A DNA stretch of 41,253 nt from REEB509 sp049314555 (GTDB lineage Bacteria; Pseudomonadota; Alphaproteobacteria; Caulobacterales; Aquidulcibacteraceae): contig JBMOEW010000025.1 of NCBI GenBank assembly GCA_049314555.1, positions 1 through 41,253 of the forward strand, given 5' to 3'. Position 1 is the stretch's first letter. Each line of letters begins with the position of its first letter. The notes beneath the pieces are model-generated. The model was not told where the DNA came from, made no database searches, and saw only the letters and a list, made by a program, of their open reading frames with translations. The translations under genes were made by a program, and so were the position numbers. Positions 24,576 through 32,855 of the stretch are shown here, in pieces.

Positions 24576-25496
24576 CTACCCCCCTTTGGTTTCCTCCTCC
24601 GCCGTCGCAGGTTGGGCAACGCCGGGCTTGTTGAATTTCAAAGTCATCCGGTCGCTTTCCCCAATGGCCACATAGGTCTGGCGATCAAAATCCGGATCAT
24701 CCGGTTGGCCAATCGGGGCAGACCGCAACACAGGTGGCAAAGTCCACACCCCAAACGGGTGATCGCGAGTGTCGCGCGGATTGGCGTTGACGTCGGTAGA
24801 GCCGACAAACGCAAATCCGGCCCCCTGCACCAACGTCTTCACAAAGGCTTCCTGCACATAGCCGTTGGCCGCCGCCGGGTCCTGCACCCCGGCCGATGAA
24901 CCCCGGTGTTGCTCGATGCCAAGAACGCCCTGAGGCTTCAAAGCTGCAAACACTTTGGCAAACGCGATTTCCGCCATCCCCAGCGCCATCAACGTGTGCA
25001 CATTGCGCGCACAAATCGCCAGATCGATCGTGTCCGGCAGGGCCAGCGGTATGTCGTCTGCAGTCAGCGCCAGCTGTTCAATCGCGCCAAACAAATCCGG
25101 TTCACTGCCAAAGCGCTGAACAAAGGCCTCATCCACCACGCTTTGCGCCGCGTTCGAGGGATCGATCGGCGGATGGGCGACAATCAACCGCCCGCCGCTG
25201 GCCGCAAGATACGGCGCAAGGATACAGGTCAGCCATCCCTGCCCCGGAAACAGCTCCAGCACGGTCATCCCCGGCCGCAAGCCCCAAAAGGTCAGCGTTT
25301 CGGTCGGATGGCGCCACATATCGCGCTCAGGGTCGATCCGCCAGCGACCCCCAATCGCCCACGCCAACAAGGCCCGATGATCGGTTCGCGAGGGCGGTGT
25401 ATTCGGGTCCTGGCGCGGCCCTCCACAGGCCGCAAGGCCCAACAGCCCCCCCAAGCCCAAAGCAACAGAACGGCGAGACGAATGAACCACAAGCAT
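24576..25496 (-). CDS. Exported methyltransferase-like lipoprotein (COG4798 type), copy A
   Basis: This 306-aa protein has a class I methyltransferase fold. A glycine-rich motif I (TVLELFPGQGWLT) is followed by a strand ending in an acidic turn. The C-terminal block NANPRDTRDHPFGVWTLPPV is shared with copy B and typical of this family. The N-terminus SRRSVALGLGGLLGLAACGG combines a twin-arginine motif with a lipobox, so it should be exported folded by Tat and lipidated. That is odd for a protein that would need S-adenosylmethionine. The true substrate is unknown. It is 55 bases downstream of copy B on the same strand. Confidence 0.85.
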   Translation of the reverse strand: MLVVHSSRRSVALGLGGLLGLAACGGPRQDPNTPPSRTDHRALLAWAIGGRWRIDPERDMWRHPTETLTFWGLRPGMTVLELFPGQGWLTCILAPYLAASGGRLIVAHPPIDPSNAAQSVVDEAFVQRFGSEPDLFGAIEQLALTADDIPLALPDTIDLAICARNVHTLMALGMAEIAFAKVFAALKPQGVLGIEQHRGSSAGVQDPAAANGYVQEAFVKTLVQGAGFAFVGSTDVNANPRDTRDHPFGVWTLPPVLRSAPIGQPDDPDFDRQTYVAIGESDRMTLKFNKPGVAQPATAEEETKGG

Positions 25497-25551
25497 ACCC
25501 CTGCGCTAATCGCCTCGCCACCATCTGTCAAAGCACCAGTCGCGATGCCGC

Positions 25552-26439
25552 TCAGGACGGCTTCACAAACCGCAACGTCATCCGATCACTTTCCCCAATC
25601 GCATCATAGGGGGCGTGATCGAAATTGGGGTTTTCTGGGGCACCAGCCGCAGCACTCCGCCGCACCGGCGGCAGGGTCCAAACACCAAACGGATGGTCTT
25701 TAGTGTCGCGGGGATTGGCGTTGATTTCGCTGCGACCAGCCAACCGGAAACCGGCCCTCTCCGCCGCGGCTATCACGAACGCTTCGCTCACATATCCCGA
25801 TGCCGCCATGGCCGCAGGGTCAGTCACATCGGCGTTGGCCCGGTGCTGTTCCACCGCCAAAATCCCGCCGGGGCGAAGCGCTGTAAACATGTCGCCAAAC
25901 GCCTTGTCGACCATGTTGGCCCCGATCCAACCATGCACCGAGCGCGAGGTCAGGATGAAGTCATAGCTATCGGCCAGCGGCGGTGTCGCCACAAGGCCCC
26001 AGTTCACCAGCGAAATCGGCCCAAGCTGGCCGGGGGTCACGAAGCGGGCCTCCCATGTGGCGCGACCCTGGCGCGCCGCTTCGCTCAAGTTGGGGTTGTT
26101 GAGATCCGCCGCCGTTACCGAATAGCGCCCGCCCGTGTCGCGGGCAAATGGGGCCAGGATGTGGGTCCACCAGGCTTCGCCACCCGGCTGGATTTCAAGG
26201 ATATCCATCCCCGGCTCAAGCCCCCAGAACGCAAGGCTGGCCGCTGGATGGCGCTGCGCGTCGCGCGTTACTTGTTCGGCCGGTCGCGCTGGATTGGCGG
26301 TCGCTGCCTCAATCGCAGCCCGCGCCTCAACCGCAGCCATAGGTGCCACAGGCTGGTCTGCCCCGCCCGTCCCGCTCGCACACCCAACCACCAAAACCGC
26401 AGCCACCGCTGCAACGCCGTTCAACCAAAGTCTCATCAT
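25552..26439 (-). CDS. Exported methyltransferase-like lipoprotein (COG4798 type), copy B
   Basis: This 295-aa paralogue of the gene just downstream shares the LxFWGLxPGM entry, the methyltransferase-like core, and NANPRDTKDHPFGVWTLPPV and IGESDRMTL near the end. Motif I is altered: ILEIQPGGEAWWT has fewer glycines than a standard SAM-binding loop. The signal peptide MMRLWLNGVAAVAAVLVVGCAS has a lipobox but no twin arginine, so Sec export is expected. The two copies may thus reach the periplasm by different routes. Annotation as a methyltransferase comes from the fold; activity is not established for the family. It is divergent from the small heat-shock gene. Confidence 0.84.
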   Translation of the reverse strand: MMRLWLNGVAAVAAVLVVGCASGTGGADQPVAPMAAVEARAAIEAATANPARPAEQVTRDAQRHPAASLAFWGLEPGMDILEIQPGGEAWWTHILAPFARDTGGRYSVTAADLNNPNLSEAARQGRATWEARFVTPGQLGPISLVNWGLVATPPLADSYDFILTSRSVHGWIGANMVDKAFGDMFTALRPGGILAVEQHRANADVTDPAAMAASGYVSEAFVIAAAERAGFRLAGRSEINANPRDTKDHPFGVWTLPPVRRSAAAGAPENPNFDHAPYDAIGESDRMTLRFVKPS

Positions 26440-26517
26440 CTAAGTCCCTGTATAACTGGATTGAGGGCAACATAGCTGGCGATTGCGTCATTCCAAACGG
26501 CCCCGCCAACACAACCT

Positions 26518-26545
26518 CTTGAACCCCCAAAAACGCTCCCCATCT
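26518..26545 (+). promoter_or_regulatory. Sigma-32 (RpoH) heat-shock promoter
   Basis: CTTGAA (26518-26523) is followed after 14 bases by CCCCATCT (26538-26545). This matches the classical RpoH consensus almost fully in sequence and spacing. Transcription should start near 26552, leaving a leader of about 127 bases before the small heat-shock gene. Confidence 0.82.
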
Positions 26546-26580
26546 GATGCTCGTGGTGCCTGAGCGAAGGGCCACGCAGC

Positions 26581-26678
26581 AGCCAAGTCGCCCTGGCTTT
26601 TGGGGATTTGGCCATCACCGGCAAGCGCCCACCGGCCAAAGGTGCGCCCCATGTCGCTTAACAGCGAAAGGACATGCG
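26581..26678 (+). promoter_or_regulatory. Hairpin-rich leader of hsp20, candidate ROSE-like RNA thermometer
   Basis: Three hairpins follow one another. AGCCA (26581-26585) pairs with TGGCT (26594-26598). TTTGGCC (26607-26613) pairs with GGCCAAA (26634-26640). CATGT-CGCT (26650-26658) pairs with AGCG (26663-26666) and ACATG (26672-26676). The last hairpin ends 2 bases before the ATG and leaves the ribosome binding site AAAGG as a bulge inside the stem. TCGCT in its 5' arm fits the UYGCU element of ROSE thermometers. Folding has not been computed. Confidence 0.5.
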
Positions 26679-27143
26679 ATGACCACGAACGACCTCTCCC
26701 CCCTATACCGCACCCTCGTCGGCTTTGACCGAATCTCCACCCTGATGGACCAGGCCAAGCGCTTGGACGGTGCGCCGGGCTACCCGCCCTTCAACATCGA
26801 GCACGTCTCAGACGACGCCTTCCGCATCGAGATCGCCGTGGCCGGTTTCGGCGAAGCAGATCTCGACATTGAGTTTAAACTCAACGTGCTGACCGTCTCC
26901 GGCCGCAAAGCCCCCAGCGAGGAAGGCCGCAAATACCTGCACCGCGGGATCGCGGAGCGGGATTTCGAGCGCCGCTTCGGCCTGGCAGACCACGTGCGCG
27001 TCGAAAGCGCCCGCCTGGAAAACGGCCTGCTCACGATCGAATTGCTGCGCGAACTTCCGGAGGCCATGAAGCCGCGCAAGATCGAGATCGCGAAAACCAG
27101 CGCGCGGCCAAAGCCTAAGGTGGTCGACACCGACGCCGCGTAA
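26679..27143 (+). CDS. Small heat-shock protein, Hsp20/IbpA family
   Basis: This 154-aa protein has an alpha-crystallin domain. The start MTTNDLSPLYRTLVGFDRI is the usual N-terminal arm of IbpA-type class A proteins in alphaproteobacteria. YPPFNIEHVSDDAFRIEIAVAGF opens the crystallin domain, and LENGLLTIELLRELPEAMKPRKI closes it, with the conserved G-L near the end. It holds unfolded proteins for refolding by DnaK/ClpB in the cytoplasm. The ATG at 26679 has AAGGA 7 bases upstream; the frame is open further upstream, but that part lies in the leader. A heat-shock promoter and a folded leader precede it, and a strong terminator lies 165 bases after its stop. Confidence 0.93.
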   Translation: MTTNDLSPLYRTLVGFDRISTLMDQAKRLDGAPGYPPFNIEHVSDDAFRIEIAVAGFGEADLDIEFKLNVLTVSGRKAPSEEGRKYLHRGIAERDFERRFGLADHVRVESARLENGLLTIELLRELPEAMKPRKIEIAKTSARPKPKVVDTDAA

Positions 27144-27307
27144 CCCGCGCCCGGTTTGCCACGAACTACACAGTTGATCGCCCTATAGGGTTTGCCCCGG
27201 CTCTTCTGGCGATCATCGAGCGCGTTGCCCGCTGGCCCGTCCCTCCCCCCAGCAAAGGCTTTGGGCAGCGCGCTCCCCCCTTTTCGACCCTCCCAAGCAT
27301 AAACCTG

Positions 27308-27340
27308 CGGCGCGCTAGAGCCTCTAGCGCGCCGTTTTCT
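27308..27340 (+). terminator. Rho-independent terminator
   Basis: A 12-bp perfect stem CGGCGCGCTAGA / TCTAGCGCGCCG with a 3-base loop GCC is followed by TTTTCTTT. It is oriented to end the small heat-shock transcript and lies just outside the end of the convergent GST-like gene. Confidence 0.9.
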
Positions 27341-27352
27341 TTCAGACATCCC

Positions 27353-28465
27353 CTACGCAGCCGTAGTCTCGTCCGCTTCGGTCTCAGGCCCTTCCGCGGG
27401 CGCGTCGCCTTCATCCTGCAGGTCTGGCTCTGGCACAGCAGAACCGTCGCGGCGGGAGGTTTCCACCAAAACCACAGGCTTCAAGATCTCGTCCAACCCG
27501 CAAGCGCCCAGCAAGGCGGCAAGGTCGCCGTCCTCAATCTTCAAGGCGCGCTTACGACGCAACTCCTGGAACGCTTTTCCAGCGTATTTTTGCGTGCCCT
27601 GGCCGTAGGGATGGCCGTGGATCCAGATCGACAGGCTCCGCTCACCACTCGCCAGCGCCGCAGCGTTCGCCGACATCCAAGCCAGATGCGCCCCGGCGCA
27701 CTCTGTGCCAAGCAGGCGCTCCAAAAAGCCCCGCGCCTGCTCGAACGTCAAAAACCCGCCCACCGCCGTAGGCGCAGCCATCGTCTGCACCCAGGCCAAA
27801 ACCCGCGGTGCCCGCGCCCGCATCAGGTCCCCGCCCGAACGGGTCATTGCCAACTGGGAAAGCTGGGCAGCCAGCGCAAAATCACCCACGCATGGCACCC
27901 CGCCCAGCAAGAACGCGTGCTGGCCCAACTGCGCCTCCAAAACATCCAGCAGATTAACCGCAGACGCCTCAAGCGCCGCCGCATTGTCCACAGACGCTCC
28001 GATCACCGGCCGTTTTGCCGCCATCCGCGCGCCCAATGTGGCCACCGCACCCTCCGGCGCATCGCCATCGGGATAAATCGCCCGCACAGCCTGCGCAGCG
28101 CTTTCTTCCAAATCCTCGTCTTTGCCCCACCGCGCGTGGAACACGATCTTGTTCACCCACTCGTCAGCGTAATCTTCTAGCACCTGCGCGGCAAACACCA
28201 ACGCGGCGCTGTCAGGCAAAGACGGCGGCTGCGGATGCGCGGCTTCGATTTTCTCCAAAATCAGCGTGGAATCCTGCAGCGCGCGCCCGTCGGCCTCCAC
28301 CAACACCGGCGTTAGCGGCAGCCGCGCCACCTGCGCAAAGGCCGCATTGGTGCCAACAGTGCGCTCGATCCAGGTGTGCTCAAGCCCTTTGTAGCGCAGG
28401 AAGGACCGAACCTTTTGCGAAAAGGCAGACAGTTCGGCCCCATAGAGCCGGAACGGCGGTTGCAT
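27353..28465 (-). CDS. Glutathione S-transferase family protein with long C-terminal extension
   Basis: This protein has about 370 aa. The N-terminus FRLYGAELSAFSQKVRSFLRYKGL followed by LTPVLV and DSTLILEKIE is a thioredoxin-like GST domain with the cis-Pro and the E/DS glutathione contact. An all-helical domain follows (about residues 85-230). The last ~120 residues are extra compared with a normal GST (about 210 aa), carry ERSLSIWIHGHPYGQGTQKYAGKAF, and end in an acidic Glu/Ala-rich tail. I chose the ATG at 28465 because GGAGG lies 8 bases upstream; the longer frame adds 32 unlikely residues. The role is unknown, perhaps detoxification or redox. No operon partners are seen. Confidence 0.85.
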   Translation of the reverse strand: MQPPFRLYGAELSAFSQKVRSFLRYKGLEHTWIERTVGTNAAFAQVARLPLTPVLVEADGRALQDSTLILEKIEAAHPQPPSLPDSAALVFAAQVLEDYADEWVNKIVFHARWGKDEDLEESAAQAVRAIYPDGDAPEGAVATLGARMAAKRPVIGASVDNAAALEASAVNLLDVLEAQLGQHAFLLGGVPCVGDFALAAQLSQLAMTRSGGDLMRARAPRVLAWVQTMAAPTAVGGFLTFEQARGFLERLLGTECAGAHLAWMSANAAALASGERSLSIWIHGHPYGQGTQKYAGKAFQELRRKRALKIEDGDLAALLGACGLDEILKPVVLVETSRRDGSAVPEPDLQDEGDAPAEGPETEADETTAA

Positions 28466-28677
28466 CAGATTAGCCTCCAGAAACAAAGGGCCAGGGCACA
28501 CCGCCAGGAGCCTGCCCTTCCGGCCTGGCCCCCGCGCACCCCCAAAGGCCCAACAGGACAAACACCACGCCCCGCGCCCATGGCCCCGCCATGACAGAAC
28601 CGAGCGCGCGCTTCGCGTTGTGGACGGATGTTTAGCGAACCGCGCCGCGAGAGCAAGCGCAACCGGTCACCAAAGCG

Positions 28678-29367
28678 TCAACCTTCGATGTCGAACGCAT
28701 AACCAGCCGAACGCACGGTTCGGATCGGGTCCACTTCATCGTCGTTGTTGAGCTGCTTGCGCAACCGCCCGATATGCACATCGACGGTACGTGCTTCCAC
28801 ATACACATCAGAGCCCCACACCGCGTCCAGCAGTTGCTCGCGCGAAAACACCCGTCCCGAATGCTGCATCAAATACTCCAGCAAGCGAAACTCGGTCGGC
28901 CCCAGATGCACTTCCCGCGTGCTCCGCCGCACCCGGTGCGCCGCCCGGTCCAGCGTGATATCGCCCACCCGCAGCTTATCTTCCGCCAACCCCGGCCGGA
29001 TCCGCCGCAACACGGCCCGCAGCCGAGCCAACAATTCGGTCATCGAGAACGGCTTGGTGATGTAGTCGTCTGCCCCGGTATCCAGGCCCCGGATGCGCTC
29101 GCTTTCGTCGGTCCGCGCCGTCAACATCACAATCGGCACGTTGCGCGCTTCAGGCCGCGCCCGCAGCCGCCGGCACACCTCGATGCCTGGCACCTTCGGG
29201 ATCATCCAGTCCAACAGCACCAGGTCCGGCGCGCCTTCTTCGGCTTGGATCAGCGCCTCTTCACCATCCTGCGCCACCGATACGCGATACCCTTCTTTTT
29301 CAAGGTTGTAGCGCAACAGATCGGCCAGGGCCTCTTCGTCTTCAACTACCAGTACATGCGGCGTCAT
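28678..29367 (-). CDS. phoB: Phosphate regulon response regulator PhoB
   Basis: This OmpR/PhoB-family regulator has 229 aa. The receiver domain has VLVVEDEEAL, the phosphorylated Asp in LVLLDWMIP (about residue 53), a Thr/Lys pair in MLTAR and ITKPF, and the typical ADDYITKPFS. The winged-helix DNA-binding domain includes LGPTEFRLLEYLMQHSGRVFSR and ARTVDVHIGRLRKQL, which is close to E. coli PhoB. It activates phosphate-starvation genes when phosphorylated by PhoR. GGAGA lies 9 bases before the chosen ATG. It is the last gene of the phoR-pstB-phoU-phoB operon, 36 bases after phoU. Confidence 0.95.
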   Translation of the reverse strand: MTPHVLVVEDEEALADLLRYNLEKEGYRVSVAQDGEEALIQAEEGAPDLVLLDWMIPKVPGIEVCRRLRARPEARNVPIVMLTARTDESERIRGLDTGADDYITKPFSMTELLARLRAVLRRIRPGLAEDKLRVGDITLDRAAHRVRRSTREVHLGPTEFRLLEYLMQHSGRVFSREQLLDAVWGSDVYVEARTVDVHIGRLRKQLNNDDEVDPIRTVRSAGYAFDIEG

Positions 29368-29402
29368 ACGTCGGTCTCCGGTCAGTAAGGGGCGACCAAG
29401 GC

Positions 29403-30092
29403 TCAATTGTCCTCGGCCGCGGGGTCGTCGCCCTTCGGGCGTTCGTTCTCGATTTCAGCACCTGTCACCAGATAGTGGATGGTCTCTGCAATATTTGTGC
29501 AGTGGTCACCGATACGTTCCACGTTTTTTGCAACGAACAGAAGATGTGCGCATGAACTGATCGTACGCGGGTCTTCCATCATGTAGGTCAACAGCTCGCG
29601 AAACAGGCTGTTGTAGTGCGCGTCGATATCCTCATCCTGCACCCACACCGCCACCGCTCGGGTCACATCCCCCGCGCTATAGGCGTCCAACACCTGCTTG
29701 AGCTGCGCACACGCATTGCGACCCATCCGCTCGATGCCCCGGGTGATCGCGATCGGCTCTGCAAGGTTAAGCGCTAACGTTCGCTTGGCGATGTTTTTCG
29801 CCAAATCCCCAACCCGCTCAAGCTCCGCAGAGATCTTCAGCGCCGCCAAGGCCTGGCGCAGGTCTGTGGCAATCGGCTGCCGCAAGGCTAAAAACCGCGT
29901 GACCTGCCGCTCGATGTCGCGGTGCGCCGCATCGGCCACCGCGTCCCCGGCGATCACCTCCTGTGCCAACCCGGTATCGCGCCGAACCACCGCCGCAATC
30001 GCGTCAGACACCAAAGACTCCGCCACCCCGCCCATGCGTGACACGCTGGCGATCATGCCGTCGATCTCTTTTTGCGGCGTGCTCATGGTCAT
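29403..30092 (-). CDS. phoU: Phosphate signalling protein PhoU
   Basis: This all-helical cytoplasmic protein has 229 aa and two PhoU repeats, each with an E/D-rich metal-binding motif: ISAELERVGDLAKNIAKR in the first and VAKNVERIGDHCTNIAET in the second. It links the Pst transporter to PhoR and dampens Pho signalling when phosphate is plentiful. The start is the ATG at 30092, with GAGG 9 bases upstream; an ATG 6 bases later is also possible. It lies 28 bases after pstB and before phoB on the same strand. Confidence 0.95.
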   Translation of the reverse strand: MTMSTPQKEIDGMIASVSRMGGVAESLVSDAIAAVVRRDTGLAQEVIAGDAVADAAHRDIERQVTRFLALRQPIATDLRQALAALKISAELERVGDLAKNIAKRTLALNLAEPIAITRGIERMGRNACAQLKQVLDAYSAGDVTRAVAVWVQDEDIDAHYNSLFRELLTYMMEDPRTISSCAHLLFVAKNVERIGDHCTNIAETIHYLVTGAEIENERPKGDDPAAEDN

Positions 30093-30120
30093 GTGTTCGC
30101 CCCTCGCGAACGCCGCGCGA

Positions 30121-30996
30121 TCAGCCGAAACGCCCAGTGATGTAGTCGCGCGTGCGGGGATCCTGCGGCGTGCGGAAGATATCCTCCGTTGGCCCCTGTT
30201 CCACCAGCTTGCCAAACTGTCGATCCGTTTCCGGGTCCCGGTCGACGTAAAAGAAGGCCGTTTTCTGCGAAACCCGCGCCGCCTGCGCCATCGAGTGCGT
30301 CACGATCACAATGCAATAGGTTTCGCGCAGCGTGTCGATCAGCTCTTCCACCTTGGCGGTCGCGATCGGATCAAGCGCCGAGCACGGCTCGTCCATCAAG
30401 ATCACATCGGGATTGACCGCAACGCAGCGCGCGATCACCAGGCGCTGCTGCTGCCCCCCCGAAAGCCCGGTTCCATTGGCGGTGAGCCGGTCCTTCACCT
30501 CATCCCAAAGCGCGGCACGACGCAGGCTTTGTTCCACAATCACATCCATATCGGCTTTGGTTTTGGCCATGCCGTGGATGCGCGGGCCATAGGCCACGTT
30601 TTCGTAAATCGACTTCGGAAACGGATTGGGCTTTTGGAAAACCATGCCCACGCGGGTCCGAAGCACCACCGGATCGACCGATTTGCCATAGGCATCGACC
30701 CCACCGATCAACATCGCACCATCTACTTTGGCACCGAGGATGGTGTCGTTCATCCGGTTGATGCAGCGCAGGAAAGTTGTCTTGCCACAGCCAGACGGTC
30801 CAATAAACGAGGTGACCGCCCGGTCCGGGATATCCAACGTCACGTCCCGCAACGCCCTGTTATCGCCATAGGTCACAGAAATGTTGCGCGCCGCGACCTT
30901 GATCGAAGCCGCCGCTGGATCGCCCGCCGACCGACCGCCTGAAGTGGCGGCCTCTTGATCGCGATTTGCCTGTGTTCCCGTGCCGTCAGCACCCAT
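30121..30996 (-). CDS. pstB: Phosphate ABC transporter ATP-binding protein PstB
   Basis: This ATPase has about 291 aa. It has Walker A GPSGCGKTT, the Q-loop VFQKPNPFPKSIYENV typical of PstB, signature LSGGQQQR, Walker B VILMDEPCSALDP and the switch His in IVTHSM. It normally drives phosphate import with PstS, PstC and PstA. Here phoR lies immediately upstream and no permease or binding-protein gene is in the window. An insertion near the C-terminus (VDRDPETDRQFGKLVEQG) replaces the usual short MGELVEYG turn. An N-terminal tail of about 30 residues is rich in Gly and Ala. AGGTGA lies upstream of the chosen ATG at 30996. Confidence 0.94.
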   Translation of the reverse strand: MGADGTGTQANRDQEAATSGGRSAGDPAAASIKVAARNISVTYGDNRALRDVTLDIPDRAVTSFIGPSGCGKTTFLRCINRMNDTILGAKVDGAMLIGGVDAYGKSVDPVVLRTRVGMVFQKPNPFPKSIYENVAYGPRIHGMAKTKADMDVIVEQSLRRAALWDEVKDRLTANGTGLSGGQQQRLVIARCVAVNPDVILMDEPCSALDPIATAKVEELIDTLRETYCIVIVTHSMAQAARVSQKTAFFYVDRDPETDRQFGKLVEQGPTEDIFRTPQDPRTRDYITGRFG

Positions 30997-31158
30997 GATT
31001 TCACCTAAACGATTGCTTCCGCCCACCGCAGCAAGGGCCCGCATCGGCACCCGCCCAACACCGCTATACGCCTACCACAGACACAATTCGAGACCGCCGC
31101 CTGCAGTGCGTCCCCCACCCACCTGTGAGCGCCCTGCTGCTACGACTATTGCGTGACA

Positions 31159-32604
31159 CTATCGTGAAGCAGGCTGCACCGAGTCCTGCTGCACAACCAC
31201 CGGAGGCTTTGCCGTCGCTGCCTCCAAATACACCGCAAACGCCGAACCCATGCCCGGCGCACTTTCCACCGTAAATCCCCCGCGATGCCTGTTCATAATG
31301 TGCTTGCAGATCGCAAGCCCCAGGCCCGTGCCATTCTGCTCGCCCTGCTCGGCCCGCTCCACACGAAAAAACCGCTCCCCAAGCCGGGGCAAATGCCGCC
31401 GCGCGATGCCAGGGCCACCGTCGGCCACGCGCAAGAAGGCATAGGGCTTGTTGGAAGGGGCCGGCGTCAAAAGCGAAATCCGCGCTGCATCCGGCCAGCG
31501 CCGGTTGGCCTTGGCCATCGCCTCGGTGCGGCCCTCCGCGAGCCCCACGTCCACCGAAATCCGCCCACCAGCCGGCGAATAGCGGATGGCGTTAACCACC
31601 AGATTTTGCGCCACTTGCATCAGCTGGAACCGCTCGCCCACCACCCCGATCGTGGGCGCTTCGCTCGACAAAACGACCTCAACCCCCTTCTCCCGCGCCT
31701 GCGGCACCAAGGCATCCACCACCTCGCGCGCCACCACAGCAAGGTCAGCAGCATCCGACGGCGGCACGTGTTCGTTCAGCTCAATCCGCGACAGCGACAG
31801 CAAATCGTCGATCAGCCGCCGCATCCGGTCGGCCTGCGCGGCCATCATCGACAAGAACCGCTGCCGCGCGGCTTCGTCGTCCCGCGCCGGGCCATTCAAC
31901 GTCTCAATCAGCAGCGTCAAGGACGCCAAAGGCGTGCGCAATTCGTGGCTGGCATTGGCCAAAAAGTCCGACCGCGCCCGCTCAGTGTTGATCTGGCTGG
32001 TCACGTCGTGGAACACCATAAGCGCTGCGCTGTGCGGCCCCCACGAAACCGGAGCCACATAGCACTTGAAGTGCTCCTGCAACTGCGCCGTGGTTTCGTA
32101 CTCAACCGCCCGGGTCTGGCCGTCCAAGGCCGCCGCTTGCGCCGCATCCAGCAACTCTGGGTTGCGCAACACCGAAGACAGCATCAGCCCGGCCGCCTCA
32201 AACTGCAATTGCTGGCGCGCCGCCGGGTTAGAGCCCACCACCCGGCCATTCTGGTCCACCAGCAAAGCCGGGTCTGGCAGCGCTTCCAGCAAAGGCGTCA
32301 AGGGTGCCAACCCCAAAGACGGCTCGTGCGCGGCCCGCACCTCGGCTTCAGCGCGCAACGTCTTTTCGATCAAAACCTGGGTAGCGGCCCGCGCCCGACG
32401 CCACGCCAGCACACCAAATCCGGTGGCCGCCGCCCCAAACACGGCCGCCGCAAGGCCTTGATGCAAAAGGGCACACACCGTCCCCACGGCCGCCGCCCCC
32501 GCAGCGAACCCCGCCGCACGCCGGGCATGGATCAGCGCAGACGGTGTCGCCCAATTCGAGCCTCGCCGGCCATCAGCCGCCCGGCCAGGGACCAACCCGA
32601 TCAC
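31159..32604 (-). CDS. phoR: Phosphate regulon sensor histidine kinase PhoR
   Basis: This membrane histidine kinase has about 481 aa. Two N-terminal hydrophobic helices (about residues 29-70) are followed by a PAS domain (LLEALPDPALLVDQNGRVVGSNPAA). The dimerisation helix carries SHELRTPLASL with His220, and the ATPase domain has the N box (NLVVNAIRYSP), G1 (ADGGPGI) and GTGLGLAICKHI. It senses the state of the Pst-PhoU complex and phosphorylates PhoB. The GTG at 32604 was chosen because GGAGG lies 5 bases upstream; the frame is open 21 codons further. It is first in the phoR-pstB-phoU-phoB operon, with 162 bases before pstB where pstC and pstA would often be. Confidence 0.92.
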   Translation of the reverse strand: MIGLVPGRAADGRRGSNWATPSALIHARRAAGFAAGAAAVGTVCALLHQGLAAAVFGAAATGFGVLAWRRARAATQVLIEKTLRAEAEVRAAHEPSLGLAPLTPLLEALPDPALLVDQNGRVVGSNPAARQQLQFEAAGLMLSSVLRNPELLDAAQAAALDGQTRAVEYETTAQLQEHFKCYVAPVSWGPHSAALMVFHDVTSQINTERARSDFLANASHELRTPLASLTLLIETLNGPARDDEAARQRFLSMMAAQADRMRRLIDDLLSLSRIELNEHVPPSDAADLAVVAREVVDALVPQAREKGVEVVLSSEAPTIGVVGERFQLMQVAQNLVVNAIRYSPAGGRISVDVGLAEGRTEAMAKANRRWPDAARISLLTPAPSNKPYAFLRVADGGPGIARRHLPRLGERFFRVERAEQGEQNGTGLGLAICKHIMNRHRGGFTVESAPGMGSAFAVYLEAATAKPPVVVQQDSVQPASR

Positions 32605-32806
32605 CCTGAACCTCCAAACCGACGTCCCACCAGCGCCCCGTGCGCCCCCATTGCCCGTCGTCTGCACTCCAATACGCTATATCGGTTGTACCGAAAAGTT
32701 GCCTGCATCTAAATGCGCCCAACGCCGCATCTGGACATTCGGGCATTATGCAACGACCAGGGGTCCAGCCCATGCAGAAGGCATATCGAGCGACAATATG
32801 GCTTTA

Positions 32807-32855
32807 TTGACAGTCGATACATGCCCTGATACCCCCGCATCAAGTAGGGGTATCA
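32807..32855 (+). promoter_or_regulatory. Promoter-like sequence and 9-bp inverted repeat at the efflux operon start
   Basis: TTGACA (32807-32812) is a perfect -35 box, though the -10 about 17 bases on (TACCCC) is poor. TGATACCCC (32827-32835) and GGGGTATCA (32847-32855) are a perfect 9-bp inverted repeat around 11 bases. The second arm holds the ribosome binding site AGGGG and the A of the ATG. It could be a repressor operator over the -10 and start point, or an mRNA hairpin that hides the ribosome binding site. Confidence 0.6.

Noticed and set aside
32790..32813. A possible Pho box (CTGTCAA...) on the minus strand upstream of phoR
   Set aside because: Only one half-site fits; the base pattern 11 positions on does not match CTGTCAT. 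The same bases form a perfect -35 box for the efflux operon.
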